Shown one piece after another: positions 28,492-39,076 of a stretch of DNA of 64,000 nt. The translations under genes were made by a program, and so were the position numbers. The stretch is from assembly GCA_000442015.1 (NCBI GenBank), contig KE561079.1, positions 1-64,000 of the forward strand, given 5' to 3'. The stretch's first letter is position 1; every line of letters begins with the position of its first letter. This stretch comes from Rozella allomycis CSF55. Lineage: Eukaryota; Rozellomycota. The notes under the pieces were generated by a model that was not told the DNA's origin, made no database searches, and saw nothing but the letters and a program-made list of their open reading frames with translations.

Positions 28492-31200
28492 TCAAATAGA
28501 AAAGTTTCCGATTTTAACAATTGGATGGTTTTCCAAGATTTGTTTGATTTCTTTGACTTTGTAGGAAGAAATAGAATGAGACTTTTCTAGCAATTTTACG
28601 ACATCTATGTTAGTATTTAGCTGGCAAAGAGAATTTCTCGCGGATTTTCGTATCGCTTGGTTTCCATCAAAAACAAAATTGGAGAGTGTTTGGACCAATT
28701 TTTCATTGTCAATGTTCTTTAGTATTTTGGATAAGTTACTGACTGGTTGATCGCAGACTATTTTTTCTATGCAAGTCACAACTTTTAATCTAACAACTAC
28801 GCTTTTCTGTTCAGAATGATGTAAAACAGAAACAAGCAATCTATTCTTGGAAACATTCTCGCACAATAAAGCCAGAGTTTTATTCACTTGATCTTGAATA
28901 AAATTGTTTCCATCTAGCGACTTTTTGAACAATGTACCCACTAGAGCATCTAATTCTAAATCTAAATGTTTATTTAAGTGTACGGCTGCCTGCCCAGTTG
29001 CTGAAATTGCCGCTTTAGAAACCTGCGATCTTAAGTTCAACATGCATTCAATTAAAACAAGGCAAACCTCCTTTACGGAAAAATTTCCGCTAAACGGTTC
29101 ATCTTGTATCCCTCTTTCAAGCTCAACCAACCCTTGTGCCTTAACCTGCCAATCGTCTGATGATTTTATGTCCTTTATAATTTCTTTGATATTTTTCTTA
29201 TTTTCAGTCATCAGTGAAACTTTGTGAATCTCTTTTGTTCTCTTCTTTTCATCATCTTTCCGAATTTTGCTGCCTTCTTTCCAATATCCTTTAGCTTCCT
29301 CAATGCTGCAAAATTCATCTACTTTAATTTCATTTTTGGGTTTATTATGAATCTGTGGCACACTGCAACTTTCAGCTCTGATGGAAACAGACCTCTTCTT
29401 TTCTTCTTCTAAGGTTATACTGTTCTTTTGAACAGGCGCTGAAGACATATACGAGTTAAATCTAAATGGAACACCTTTGGAATTTTCATCAATTTGAACC
29501 GAAACAGGGGTACTTCTTTTGGATGGGTTTGATGTTGATATTCTTCTATTCTCACTTTCGAAATACACAGATTTAGTAACATTGTTTTCTGTAACTTTTC
29601 TCAAACTTTCAACAATTTCTTCTCTCCTGATTTCTTCTTTCTTTGCCAATTCACTTATTTCAACAGATGCAGGCCTAGAAACTGATTGAGATCTCATGGC
29701 AATATGATCAAGAGTCCCATCTGAGCTCAAGGTAGGCAAACATTGATTTTCAAATCTTAGCCTTATAACAAACAAAATTCCTTCATCAACACCTACATTT
29801 TCCATAATGTCAAGGACAGTTTCAGAACCGTATTTTTTGCCAAGGACCGCTATCGCTTCAGTGGCAACAAATCTAACCCGCGTCCTTTCATCTTTTAGCA
29901 AAAATGTCAAATTATTAATAGCTTCCTTTAAATTTATTTCATTTATCTTAGTGCTAAGAGCCGTTACAATAAACACATTCACTGATTCCTCTCGCACTTT
30001 GTAATTTGAATCCTGAAATTTCTGAAACACAAACGGCAATATGCAATTCGCTGATTGAGATTTCAACAAATAGTTTAATATACGAAATATAAGTTGCTTT
30101 ATCAATGTCTTGGAATCTCCTAATTTTGTTAATATTCGGGGAACGAAAATGGCCAAATGTTTGTTAATCGAAGTTTCTAATTTTACAACTAATTCGTTCA
30201 AAGAACTAAACGCGAGCATTGATATTTTAAAATTATGATCTTCTGAAAACGACAAGAGGCTCTCAAAGATATCTTCTACGGAGGATTTCAACTGTAATGT
30301 CAATTGGTGAGCGTCTTTTGAATTTTTTATCATATTGTGAATCTTTTCCATTTTTTCACTACGATCTTTTATCTCAAGTTTGCCGAAGTCGTCTAATAAT
30401 GATTCAACATTTCCATTTGTATGTATTGAAACTCTTTTGCCTGTGGGTGGTCTTGAAGTTGATTTGGAAATGTCTAAAGACTGTTTGAAATCGTGTTTCT
30501 GAGCTTTTACGTCATTTTTCAAATTTGAAATATTCAATCCAACCTTACTTTGCACGATTTGTTCATGATATTTTTCAAACAACTGAATGTTACTTCTTGC
30601 AATAATCTCGTCAAAATATTCTTGTTCGATCAAAGAATGAAAGTGTTTTAAGCAATTTATAGTTGCTGTTTTGACCATGTCGGAAACGTCATTTAGTAGA
30701 GGAATAACATTTTTTATAATATATTCTATATCCTTGTCATTTAAATAACATCCAATGTCTTTGATTATTTCAATTGTTGCCTTTCGATATTTCCAATCTT
30801 CATTCTCACATCCCTGGTTGATGAGAACCGAAACAATAGAACATTCTTCCGTTGCATTGCTGGCTATTTTTTGAATTGTGTGGATGGCCTCTTTTCTAAT
30901 CGACGGTCTTGCATCAACGCATTTGTCTAATAATGAAGGTACTAATTCAATTAATGGTTTCTGAATGTTATAGTTTTGGATTTGTGCTATGAATTGAACT
31001 AGTTTTAATACATTAATCAAAATTTCATAGCTAGAAGTTTTTAATTGAATTTTCAAAATTTCAATTAATCGTTGATGATTAATCTTCCCTGGATCCTTGA
31101 AGAGAATACTTTTTTGAAGTTCATCGATTGATTCAATAATGAATCGGCTATCATTACTTTCTAACTTACGCAGTACATTTTCCTCAATGTCCGATAACAT
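28492..31200 (-). CDS. TOGARAM1: TOGARAM1/crescerin, TOG-domain ciliary protein
   Basis: A single exon of 902 residues built of HEAT-repeat TOG arrays: two in the N-terminal half (residues about 1-220 and 275-480) and one at the C-terminus (about 665-900). A polar linker of about 180 residues rich in Ser/Arg/Glu separates them. TOG helices are recognisable (SIRKEAIHTIQKIASNA, TRVRFVATEAIAVLGKKYG, WQVKAQGLVELERGI). Crescerins bind tubulin through their TOG domains and regulate ciliary microtubules. The arrangement of paired N-terminal and C-terminal TOGs fits them better than XMAP215 or CLASP. Absence of introns in a gene this long is unusual for the window. Confidence 0.75.
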   Translation of the reverse strand: MLSDIEENVLRKLESNDSRFIIESIDELQKSILFKDPGKINHQRLIEILKIQLKTSSYEILINVLKLVQFIAQIQNYNIQKPLIELVPSLLDKCVDARPSIRKEAIHTIQKIASNATEECSIVSVLINQGCENEDWKYRKATIEIIKDIGCYLNDKDIEYIIKNVIPLLNDVSDMVKTATINCLKHFHSLIEQEYFDEIIARSNIQLFEKYHEQIVQSKVGLNISNLKNDVKAQKHDFKQSLDISKSTSRPPTGKRVSIHTNGNVESLLDDFGKLEIKDRSEKMEKIHNMIKNSKDAHQLTLQLKSSVEDIFESLLSFSEDHNFKISMLAFSSLNELVVKLETSINKHLAIFVPRILTKLGDSKTLIKQLIFRILNYLLKSQSANCILPFVFQKFQDSNYKVREESVNVFIVTALSTKINEINLKEAINNLTFLLKDERTRVRFVATEAIAVLGKKYGSETVLDIMENVGVDEGILFVIRLRFENQCLPTLSSDGTLDHIAMRSQSVSRPASVEISELAKKEEIRREEIVESLRKVTENNVTKSVYFESENRRISTSNPSKRSTPVSVQIDENSKGVPFRFNSYMSSAPVQKNSITLEEEKKRSVSIRAESCSVPQIHNKPKNEIKVDEFCSIEEAKGYWKEGSKIRKDDEKKRTKEIHKVSLMTENKKNIKEIIKDIKSSDDWQVKAQGLVELERGIQDEPFSGNFSVKEVCLVLIECMLNLRSQVSKAAISATGQAAVHLNKHLDLELDALVGTLFKKSLDGNNFIQDQVNKTLALLCENVSKNRLLVSVLHHSEQKSVVVRLKVVTCIEKIVCDQPVSNLSKILKNIDNEKLVQTLSNFVFDGNQAIRKSARNSLCQLNTNIDVVKLLEKSHSISSYKVKEIKQILENHPIVKIGNFSI

Positions 31201-31751
31201 GATTCAATATTCTTGGTTTCCAAGGACAAACTTGATCAACAGAGTTACAAACTATAAAAACTATAAAGTCAAATCTTTTATAACTTTGATATCTTTCAAT
31301 TAATCTATTTATTTTAGAATCCTTTTAACTGTTAAACTTGAAGAAGACCTCTTTTTGCATTCTTTCAAAGAACGAACTTCCGAATTGGGGTCTCCGGTCA
31401 CGCTCGGACTATATCTGGCCAATAATTTTATTACCTCCTCTGAAGTTTCGTCATCAGTTGTGATGATACCTCGAGCGGGTCTCGTAATGTAGTTGCTGTT
31501 TGATTTAATGGAAGGTCTTTTCTGATAACTAAGAGTAAATCTAGTGACGTCCAGATCGGTTAGATTGTTTTAATTTCCGCGTTTCATTACCTCGCATTTT
31601 ATATTAGATACCTCCGCGTGTCATATAGCCAATGACATGAAAGTTGACAAAACGTCACATTTAGATATGTAATTGGTAGAAATTTACCATAATTTTCATA
31701 GCAATAAAATGTTTTTAGATATTTATTTAGTTTAATATGTATTCTTTATAT
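31201..31751 (-). other. Intergenic with a possible small spliced gene
   Basis: 551 bp between TOGARAM1 and SLC33A1. On the minus strand a coding-like stretch of about 80 codons (from about 31570 to the stop at 31311-31309) encodes a basic, Ser-rich peptide (YITRPARGIITTDDE, SSSSLTVKRILK). An ATG at 31597 begins another frame (MRGNETRKLKQSNRS). I could not find a standard GT-AG intron that joins them, so the gene model is unresolved. Nothing else is seen. Confidence 0.3.
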
Positions 31752-33616
31752 CTAATCCTTTATTGGGAATACCCGCCACTCTTTGTGGGGTACTCTCTCT
31801 AGTTTTTTAATAGCGCGCTTTATAAAAGTTACGAACAAAACACCACCAATCGCAAGAGTAACAAAAGCGGTTGGAAAAAAGCCATCCACGGAAACATTAC
31901 AAACACCACCAATATTTGAGCATTGTTCAACATTCTTGATGCAAGAAAAGGCTAATTGGGATTTAAAATGTAAATTACTTGAATTTGAGATAGGATCTCT
32001 GACGGAGCACTCAGCTTTAGTCAGATAGTCAATGCTCTCGAGCACAAAAAATTTAGGCCATGTTCCTCCAAGATTAGAAAATGTATTGAGAATCTATTTC
32101 TAACATTAATTTTGTGAATTACAGTCATATAAGTTCCACCGATAACAGGATCGCTTATTTGAGCGAAAAAGGCGCCCATTGAGACAAACATTACATTTGA
32201 TGTAAATGACACAGCTACCATTGACATCATTACTAGACCGGTAAACCAAAGAGGAATAGGTTGTTCAGGGAAATTATAGAATAAGAAAATAGACCAAAGA
32301 GCAAGGGAAAGCCTTAGAAGTCCACCCCATAGAAACTAGTTTTGTTACGCAAAATATTGATACTGGTTTTAAGGGGCGATTTCCTTGTGTCCATTTGGCT
32401 GCGTAATATCCAGAAACTAATTGGAAAGGAAAGTCAATAAGCACTGTTATCGCTGTATATTCTTTTTTAAACCCCTTGTCCAACATTTTATATCCTATAG
32501 AGGATTCAACACCAATGAAGCCTATTTTGCATAGCAGTAGCACCAATAAAAATAGACACATGTCTGTAATCTTAACTAAAGCTGGTTACTGGGAAGTTTG
32601 ACTATTTTAAGCATTGTTTTGTATGATTGCGTTATACCTTCCACGTCTTCAGAATTGTTTCCCTGTAATAGTCATATAAATAAAAAATTACTTCTTTGTA
32701 GAATAATACTATCAAAGTCACAAAAAAGCCAAATGCGCCCCAAAAGTACGAAAACCCACCCAGGTCAATAAATCCATAATCAAGAGATTCTGCTCTAAAT
32801 AAGTTTCTATTTTAAAAAAATATTAATGCTACGCAAACTCCGATGAATTGAATGCGAGAAATAGAGTAAAGGAAATAAAATATCCTGAGCTGAGGCCAAT
32901 TGTTTGACACGTTGACGCATATCGAAGGTTTTCTCTAGACAAAATAGTCAACGCCCAGCCATCAACAGCGATATCTTGAGTTGCAGCCAAAAATACCAAG
33001 ACTGTGAAAATTATAGTAACATGATAAATATCAAAAGAGGACTATTACATCACTAGAAAATAATTACAGAGGACAACAGATCTTCAGATTTCGAACCAAT
33101 ATATAGAAACATAGCGCTTATAAGTAAATTAACTGGAATGATCCACGACTTTCTTCGCCCAATATCAGATTAGTTTTCATAATTTTGGTTACTCTTGGAA
33201 AATATTGCATCAACTATTGGAGACCAAAGAATTTTAAAGCTATATGGATAACCGGCAATCGAAAATAATGCCAAATCACTGTATGTTAAATTCAAATCGA
33301 GTCTGCTCTTTAATAAATATGGCAATGTGCCTAGCGCCAATCCAGCAGGTATTCCTTGCATTAAATCTATTTCAAATTTTGATTGTATAATACATAGCAT
33401 TATTAATAAAATGATTGACGGTAAATCTTTTTTGACACAAGAAGGATTCTCTTTTTTCACGTAAGGAATATTTTTTGGTGAGAGAAGTGTCGATAATACA
33501 CTATCGGTTGGTTTTGAGGGAGACGAATACGGTGATTGTGGCCTAGACGGGGGCTTCGTTGACATTACAATATTCGAGAGATTTGTTCGAGAGATTTTGG
33601 ATTTTCCGCTGTACAT
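31752..33616 (-). CDS. SLC33A1: SLC33A1-type acetyl-CoA transporter
   Basis: A multi-exon MFS-like transporter of the ER/Golgi membrane that imports acetyl-CoA into the lumen for protein and glycan acetylation. Family motifs, in order: LMQGIPAGLALGTLPYLL, YSFKILWSPIVDA, IGRRKSW, FLAATQDIAVDGWALT, TCQTIGLSSGYF, the C-terminal SDPVIGGTYMT, and the last exon (32037-31752) with the family's Cys-rich luminal loop. Introns are about 26-31 nt. The junction after VDAIFSK would put an in-frame TAA between that and IGRRKSW. A 27-nt intron with a TG instead of AG acceptor (33192-33166) restores the conserved KNIGRRKSW. The N-terminal 60 residues are a Ser/Pro-rich cytosolic tail. Confidence 0.85.
33166..33192 (-). 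other. Apparent GT-TG intron in SLC33A1
   Basis: Minus-strand sequence begins GTAACC and ends CTAATCTG. Removing these 27 nt deletes an in-frame TAA and joins FSK to IGRRKSW with a correct Asn at the junction, matching the family. The length is that of most introns here and a branch-like ACTAAT lies just upstream. No AG occurs before the conserved exon, so no canonical acceptor can serve. An assembly or base error (A read as T) is the alternative. Confidence 0.6.
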
Positions 33617-34108
33617 TTTTTAGGATGAAAAACGATTCTAAAAAGTAATCTACGTTGATAAATTCAGGAATGTCTTCTGTTACCAAGGAATTCGATTAAA
33701 AAACAATTGGATCGCTTTCGAGTGCAATCGCAATTTACCAAATTAGGCTTTGGGCCAATTATAATTTTTAAACATATATATTATATATTAAAGTATAGAA
33801 CTATACATGTAACATGAGAAATAGAATTTCGAGAGACATAATTTAGTGGTCAAATCTAAATCTACATCATTTTAAATTTTTATTAACTCTTTTATCTTTA
33901 TTAATTATTTTATATTATATTTGAATTCGAGATCGATTAAATGTATTAAAAGTCTGGATCCGTGAGTTACTACTTAGTACTTACTAGTTACTAAATGTCA
34001 CAAGCTACCATTTAGATTTGTTTAATAATGAATGTAATCTTTATTTTGAATTTTCATAGTGGCGTCACAAATATTTTTTTCGTGTATCGTCAACCCCGGT
34101 AAAACTTC
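33617..34108. other. Intergenic, divergent promoter of SLC33A1 and RPL4
   Basis: 492 bp, very AT-rich. A candidate 26-nt 5'-UTR intron of RPL4 lies at 34034-34059 (starts GTAATC, ends CATAG), a common arrangement in ribosomal-protein genes. No other gene or repeat is seen. Confidence 0.4.
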
Positions 34109-35224
34109 ATGTCTGCCTCTGCGCGTCCAACCGTTAACGTTTATTCAAGTGAAGCTAAGAAAGTTGGCTCAGTCAAAATGCCAGCCGTTTTCAAGGCTCC
34201 AATCCGTTCTGACATTGTCAGCTTCGTTCACACTAACATTGCCAAGAACAAACGCCAACCATATGCTGTTTCTTCTAAGGCTGGACATCAACACTCTGCT
34301 GAATCTTGGGGAACTGGTCGTGCTGTAGCTCGTATTCCACGTATTTCTGGAGGAGGTACTGGTCGTGCCGGACAGGGTGCTTTCGGTAACATGTGTCGTG
34401 GAGGAAGAATGTTTGCTCCAACCAAGACCTGGAGAAAATGGCACCGTAAGGTTAATGTCAACGAACGTCGTTTCGCTATTGTTTCTGCTTTGGCCGCTTC
34501 TGCCCTTCCATCTTTGGTTCTTGCACGTGGTCATCGTATTGAACAAGTTAATGAAATTCCTTTGGTTGTTGAAAACTCAGTTGAAGCTCTTGACAAGACC
34601 AAGGGAGCCCTTGATTTATTGGCCAAATTAAATGCTGATGCCGATGTTGAGAAAGTGATTGACTCAAAGAGACTTCGTGCTGGCAAAGGAAAAATGAGAA
34701 ACCGTCGTTTCCGTCAACGTCGTGGCCCATTGGTTGTCTTCAATGAAGACAAAGGATGTGTTCGTGCCTTCCGTAACGTTCCAGGTGTTGAATTGATGAA
34801 TGTTAATGCTTTGAATCTTCTCAACCTTGCTCCAGGTGGTCATTTAGGACGCTTCATTATTTGGACTCAAGCTGCTTTTGAAAAGTTGGATGCTCTCTTT
34901 GGTGATGGACAATCAAATGCTTCTCTTAAGAAAGATTACTCCCTTCCAAAATCTGTTATTTCTAACCCAGACATCGCTAGAATTATCAACTCTGATGAAA
35001 TTCAATCTGTTGTTAGAGCAGCTAACACTCAACGTCCAAAGAGAACAACTCAAAAGAAGAATCCATTGAAAAATGTCAACGTTATGCTCAGACTCAATCC
35101 ATACGCCGCTGTTGCAAAGAGAGCTGCACTCAAGGCTTCATTGAAAATGACACCTGTTAAGAAGGCTAAGAAGGTCAAGTCCAGAACTTCAAAGGCATTT
35201 ATTTCCTCTCTTCTTAATCAATAA
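34109..35224 (+). CDS. RPL4: 60S ribosomal protein L4 (uL4)
   Basis: A single exon of 371 residues, the normal size. It matches eukaryotic uL4 throughout: [20 protein letters not shown], the exit-tunnel loop ([25 protein letters not shown], then [22 protein letters not shown]), [28 protein letters not shown] and a basic C-terminal extension. The loop reaches into the nascent-peptide tunnel in all ribosomes. Codon choice is clearly more biased (CGT, GGT, GCT, AAG) than in neighbours, as expected for high expression. Confidence 0.97.
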   Translation: MSASARPTVNVYSSEAKKVGSVKMPAVFKAPIRSDIVSFVHTNIAKNKRQPYAVSSKAGHQHSAESWGTGRAVARIPRISGGGTGRAGQGAFGNMCRGGRMFAPTKTWRKWHRKVNVNERRFAIVSALAASALPSLVLARGHRIEQVNEIPLVVENSVEALDKTKGALDLLAKLNADADVEKVIDSKRLRAGKGKMRNRRFRQRRGPLVVFNEDKGCVRAFRNVPGVELMNVNALNLLNLAPGGHLGRFIIWTQAAFEKLDALFGDGQSNASLKKDYSLPKSVISNPDIARIINSDEIQSVVRAANTQRPKRTTQKKNPLKNVNVMLRLNPYAAVAKRAALKASLKMTPVKKAKKVKSRTSKAFISSLLNQ

Positions 35225-35327
35225 ACAAATTGGCAACGTTTCATAAATTAATTTCAGTTTTGTAGTCACATTTGTCAATGTTGCCTTTTACCTTATTTTT
35301 ATTTTGAAAATAGGTCGCGGAAATTTT

Positions 35328-36724
35328 ATGCAATCCATTAATGTTCAACAGCCATATCTGCCTTCCAATCAACCGTATTCAATCTTGTCAATATTCAGAT
35401 TAGCGTTGGTAAATCTTTCTTTCTGAATCTAAAGCGCAGAATATTTGCTTTGGAATGATTTTTTTCATAGGGGCTTTAGCATGCGTGATTACTGGTAGTA
35501 TTCTATTTTCTGTTTATAATTATCCTTCTAATGATTATTATACAAAGGCATCAAGTGTTCTTAATGTAAATATCTGCCTTCACAATAGACTAGTCGTGGA
35601 GTCAAAATGGCTTTAATACATTCAATAAGATCGACACAGTTAATATAACAGTTCGTGAATCAAATAATATGTATGGCCTTGTGAAAAATATGACGGTACT
35701 CGATGTGTACCAGATAGAGTAGGACTCAGAATTAGTTCACTGGCAAACAGGAAAGCAGTCAAACAAGGTCAGTGAACTAAAGTTCGACACAACTTTGCAA
35801 GAAAGTTTGCAAAGTAGCTTAAACTTGAGTTTATCAATCGTTCAAAATAACACCCAATCTGGGTTGCAATTAGGTATTTATTGAATTCAAATTACAGAAG
35901 ATGCTTTACCGTTACATTTAAGGGTTGACTCACATTCTTATGGTAGTTACGCTGACCCCGATTGCATTTTTTACAATGTTTCACAGCCATACGGTGCATG
36001 CTACTACGATTATTATTTGACTAATGTTTGTGTTAGAATCGTTAGCATTCCTGGCAAAAAATGGAAATTGTCTACAACTGATCCATTAGGTCAACCCGTC
36101 ACACGATATTCCAAGTCGTTTCAAGCGGAGCAAATTCCGTTTACTAAATACGGTTGCTACTACGACAGCGGGTCCTATATTAGCCCAAATTATCCCGGCT
36201 CAGCTGCAAAGTATTCGTTAAAGACGGATTCAAATATAACTGTGGAGGTGAGATTTGATACAGATCCTATTGCAGCAATTAGCTTTATAACATTTGGTTC
36301 AATGTGGATTTACGACTATTCAAGCTACAACTCCTATTCATCCACAGTAAGATTTGCCAAAATTCACTTCTAGGTTGGGGCAATTTTGTTGACTGTTGGC
36401 GTGATACTTTTCCTCCTTTCATTTTGCTGTTGCTGGAAAATTAAGAAACTAGCGGTTAGACAAAATGCGTCTGTTCACAACAATAAGCCTACGTTTGTGT
36501 ATCCTTCTCCGATGCCAAATCCCCAACTTGTGAATAATGGTCCATTTTATCCAACGGTACCAATTTATTCATATCCTCCTTATAATAATATGAATCCTCC
36601 ACAACCTATATTCTATTATCCCCAAAGCCAAACGCAACAAACACCGCCAGCGTACCCAGAGGTATATTCATGTCCAGAAAACACAAACAGTCAACCTCCG
36701 GCACAGATGGCGCGTAAGTACTAA
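35328..36724 (+). CDS. Two-pass membrane protein with PY-motif tail, unknown
   Basis: Six exons (35328-35408, 35440-35565, 35594-35695, 35723-35873, 35898-36346, 36374-36724) with introns of 24-31 nt, all frame-consistent. The product is about 420 residues. I do not recognise it. A short cytosolic N-terminus is followed by a membrane helix (FGMIFFIGALACVITGSILF), an external domain of about 230 residues with few cysteines and several N-glycosylation sites, a second helix (VGAILLTVGVILFLLSF) and CCCWKIKK. The cytoplasmic tail of about 90 residues is Pro/Tyr/Asn-rich and contains YPPYNN and TPPAYPEVY, so PPxY motifs occur here as in the four-cysteine family. Confidence 0.7.
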
Positions 36725-36767
36725 AATATATGGGAGATAAACGTAAATAAAGTATTCAAAAAAATGC

Positions 36768-36771
36768 AAAA
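36768..36771 (-). terminator. Pol III T4 terminator after tRNA-Val
   Basis: TTTT on the minus strand immediately follows the discriminator base of tRNA-Val, with a second T-run 4 nt later. Confidence 0.7.
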
Positions 36772-36845
36772 TGTTTCCATCCAGACTTGAACTGGAGGCC
36801 TTCTGCGTGTTAAGCAGATGTGATAACCAACTACACCATGGAAAC
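36772..36845 (-). tRNA. tRNA-Val (anticodon AAC)
   Basis: A complete cloverleaf on the minus strand. Acceptor GTTTCCA pairs with TGGAAAC, discriminator A. D arm GTGT...TCAC-like with AGTTGGTTA loop. Anticodon arm TCTGC-TTAACAC-GCAGA gives anticodon AAC. T arm TCCAG-TTCAAGT-CTGGA. No intron; 74 nt including the discriminator. It sits alone between the PY-tail membrane protein and the kinase. Confidence 0.95.
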
Positions 36846-37035
36846 TGCTGGCCCTCACGATTTGTAAAACACCAGATAAACGAAGTGTTGAACACCTTCC
36901 ATAAAAGGAAAGATATTTGTGGACATATTATTCTTGAGAAAAATGAGTTTCTTACTGTTTTTGGGAAATTTCTACATTGTTTTGATTTTTCTAGCAATTT
37001 CCAGAAGCATCTAATCTGATTGGTGATTTCAGCCA

Positions 37036-38205
37036 ATGAGAATCAGCCACCTCCCAACCCAGCAGCAACCGACAATGAACGCTGCATATTCGCCATCAGG
37101 AACAACAACGCTTTTGGGGCAATGGATATTAAAAAATCAAATACAATTAACAAGTGTAATCGGTGTAGGATCGTATGCAACCGTGTACGCTGGATATTCA
37201 CCACGCACCAATCAGTTCTTTGCAGTAAAGTGCCTAGAAAAGCAGAATCTTTCAGCTAAACAGCTTGAATTTCAAAAAGAAGAAATTAGGCTCCATGGAT
37301 TGGCTTCTGGACATCCTGGTGTTGTTCAATTGCTAGGAGTTGATGAAACAAGCATGCATGTANTAGGAGTTGATGAAACAAGCAAGCATGTATTTTTAAT
37401 TATGGAGTTTTGTCCTGGCAAAGATTTATTCGATTTGACTGTGGAGAGAAATGGATTTGATGATATCACGACCAAGAACATTATGAATCAACTGTTGGGC
37501 GCTGTTTCGCATTGTCATTCAAAGGGAATCGCACACAGAGATATCAAGCCAGAGAATTGTGTATTTAGCAATAAAATGAATGTAAAGCTTATTGATTTTG
37601 GACTTGCTACAAATGAAGCGCATTCTACTGAAAGAGGAGTTGGATCTATGCCATACATGGCGCCTGAGTTATTCCAAGAATGCAATCCTACAAACTCGAG
37701 AAGATTAAGATATGATACCAAAGCTGTAGATGTGTGGTCTCTTGGAGTTGTAACATTTTCAGTGAGATTTGCCAAGACTATATGGAATAAGCCTAGTGTT
37801 GAAGATCCGGCCTTTGCACAATTTCTGGAAGATCCAACATCATTGAAAAGAGCATTTAGACTTTCAGAACCTGCATATCAATTGGCACAGAGAGTTTTTC
37901 AACTTGATCCAAAGAAAAGATGTTCGCTGGACGAATTTCGTATTTTGCTTTCAAGAATAAGTGAATTTCAAGAGCCAATCAGTCAACCAAAGATAATTTC
38001 AAGAGGAAGATATTCAATTTCTGGCAGGTCCGTTGTATCTTCTGCTGAATCCACTTGGGATGATGACATGGATTTGAATCAACCAATTTTATTTGAAAAC
38101 CCACGAGGAAAAAGATGCCAACCAATATATTCACAAGGACAATTCTGCATTCCTGTAGAGTCACTCATTAATCCTTCCTTTGAGTCAGGAATGGACGTTA
38201 TTTAA
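37036..38205 (+). CDS. Ran1/Ksp1-type serine/threonine protein kinase
   Basis: About 380 residues, single exon apart from an N at 37363 flanked by a 27-bp near-duplicate (one mismatch). Removing it leaves a normal beta3-beta4 region. All kinase landmarks are visible: glycine loop GVGSYATVYAG, Lys in FAVKCLEK, the HRDIKPEN catalytic loop, DFG, the APE motif in MPYMAPELF, and VDVWSLGVV. The set fits fungal Ran1/Pat1, Ksp1, Sks1 and Vhs1 kinases, which act in nutrient and meiotic signalling. A C-terminal tail of about 75 residues is Ser/Arg-rich. The first ATG (37036) is used, though Met14 is also possible. Confidence 0.8.
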   Translation: MRISHLPTQQQPTMNAAYSPSGTTTLLGQWILKNQIQLTSVIGVGSYATVYAGYSPRTNQFFAVKCLEKQNLSAKQLEFQKEEIRLHGLASGHPGVVQLLGVDETSMHVXGVDETSKHVFLIMEFCPGKDLFDLTVERNGFDDITTKNIMNQLLGAVSHCHSKGIAHRDIKPENCVFSNKMNVKLIDFGLATNEAHSTERGVGSMPYMAPELFQECNPTNSRRLRYDTKAVDVWSLGVVTFSVRFAKTIWNKPSVEDPAFAQFLEDPTSLKRAFRLSEPAYQLAQRVFQLDPKKRCSLDEFRILLSRISEFQEPISQPKIISRGRYSISGRSVVSSAESTWDDDMDLNQPILFENPRGKRCQPIYSQGQFCIPVESLINPSFESGMDVI

Positions 38206-38235
38206 ACTGCATATAAACCACACAATAAAACATTT

Positions 38236-38307
38236 TGATTAATTTATTTAACAGTTTAACAAAAATGATGCATTTCTTATTTATGCATCGGCATCATCTT
38301 CTTGTAC
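38236..38307. repeat. 3'-end direct repeat, copy at the SET-like gene
   Basis: About 70 bp, roughly 90% identical to 39077-39147. It holds the last eight codons plus stop of the SET-like gene (VQEDDADA) and its 3' flank (tgattaattt...acagtttaacaaaaatgat). The partner ends the ABCA gene. Confidence 0.85.
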
Positions 38308-38916
38308 ATAGAGTTCGCCTTCATAAGAAACTCGCAATTCTGTCATTTTGTCAAGCTGAACAATATTTCGAATTATACGTTGCTTTTTGTATGGTCCTTT
38401 TTCTTCTCTCCAGGTGCAATTGTTTAAAGGGGCTGAATTATGGTTTACAAATACGCCAGGTCCGTCAAACATGAAAAAGAGATCGCCTCGCTTTGGATGT
38501 TTTTTCACTACATGAGGGGGCAATGTTTTAAAAAGTGATGAATCAAATAGGTGCCTGGTCCATAACGGCATACAAATTTCGTTTTGTGCAACTTTTACCA
38601 ACGACACAACCCCCCAGCGACCTTGAATCTTAGTAAGGGTAACGACTCTGTTTGTCGACAAGAAGTAGTCATGAAATTTCCGAAGGTCTGTTTTCATTTT
38701 TTGCTGAATTCTGTTCTTGTAAAAAGACTTGACAACTGCTTCGTCGAAATCTTTCAACGTGCACTCTTTCAATACGTTTTGGCTGTCGTCATAAAGGCCC
38801 GCGACGTTAATTACGCGTAAAAAATATGCGAATACTGGAACCTTTAGCATACAACTACGCCCCTCTTTAAACTCGAAGTATGTCTTGAATATGTCCATGT
38901 TTTGTGGCTTAGACAA
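38281..38916 (-). CDS. SET-domain-like protein
   Basis: A single exon of 211 residues. The last third resembles the C-terminal half of a SET methyltransferase domain: GVFVNHNSAPLNNCTW, where SET has 'hhNHSCxPN', then IIRNIVQLDKMTELRVSYEGEL, where SET has 'hhAhxdIxxGEELxhxY'. The catalytic NHSC is NHNS, so activity is doubtful. The first 120 residues are not recognised. The last eight residues and the 3' UTR are shared with the adjacent ABCA gene, so the native C-terminus may have been replaced. Confidence 0.45.
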   Translation of the reverse strand: MSKPQNMDIFKTYFEFKEGRSCMLKVPVFAYFLRVINVAGLYDDSQNVLKECTLKDFDEAVVKSFYKNRIQQKMKTDLRKFHDYFLSTNRVVTLTKIQGRWGVVSLVKVAQNEICMPLWTRHLFDSSLFKTLPPHVVKKHPKRGDLFFMFDGPGVFVNHNSAPLNNCTWREEKGPYKKQRIIRNIVQLDKMTELRVSYEGELYVQEDDADA

Positions 38917-39076
38917 TTGGTATATTTTCTATTTTCTGTGGGTTTGTGGTTCACTTTTCTTGTGTCTTCTTGGGTATTCCAAATCCCCCTCTTTTAGTCT
39001 GTCAAAATTTCGTGACATGAAAAAGGCGTCCACAAATTTCAGGTGCATGTAGTGAGTTTTGGCAAACTCCCAATTT

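Noticed and set aside
31752-33616. SLC33A1 as a pseudogene because of stops and short frames
   Set aside because: All but one break are ordinary tiny introns, and the last is explained by a 27-nt intron with a TG acceptor. Conserved motifs are intact throughout.
34059-34328. Alternative frames inside RPL4
   Set aside because: They are shadows of a highly conserved, codon-biased ribosomal protein gene.
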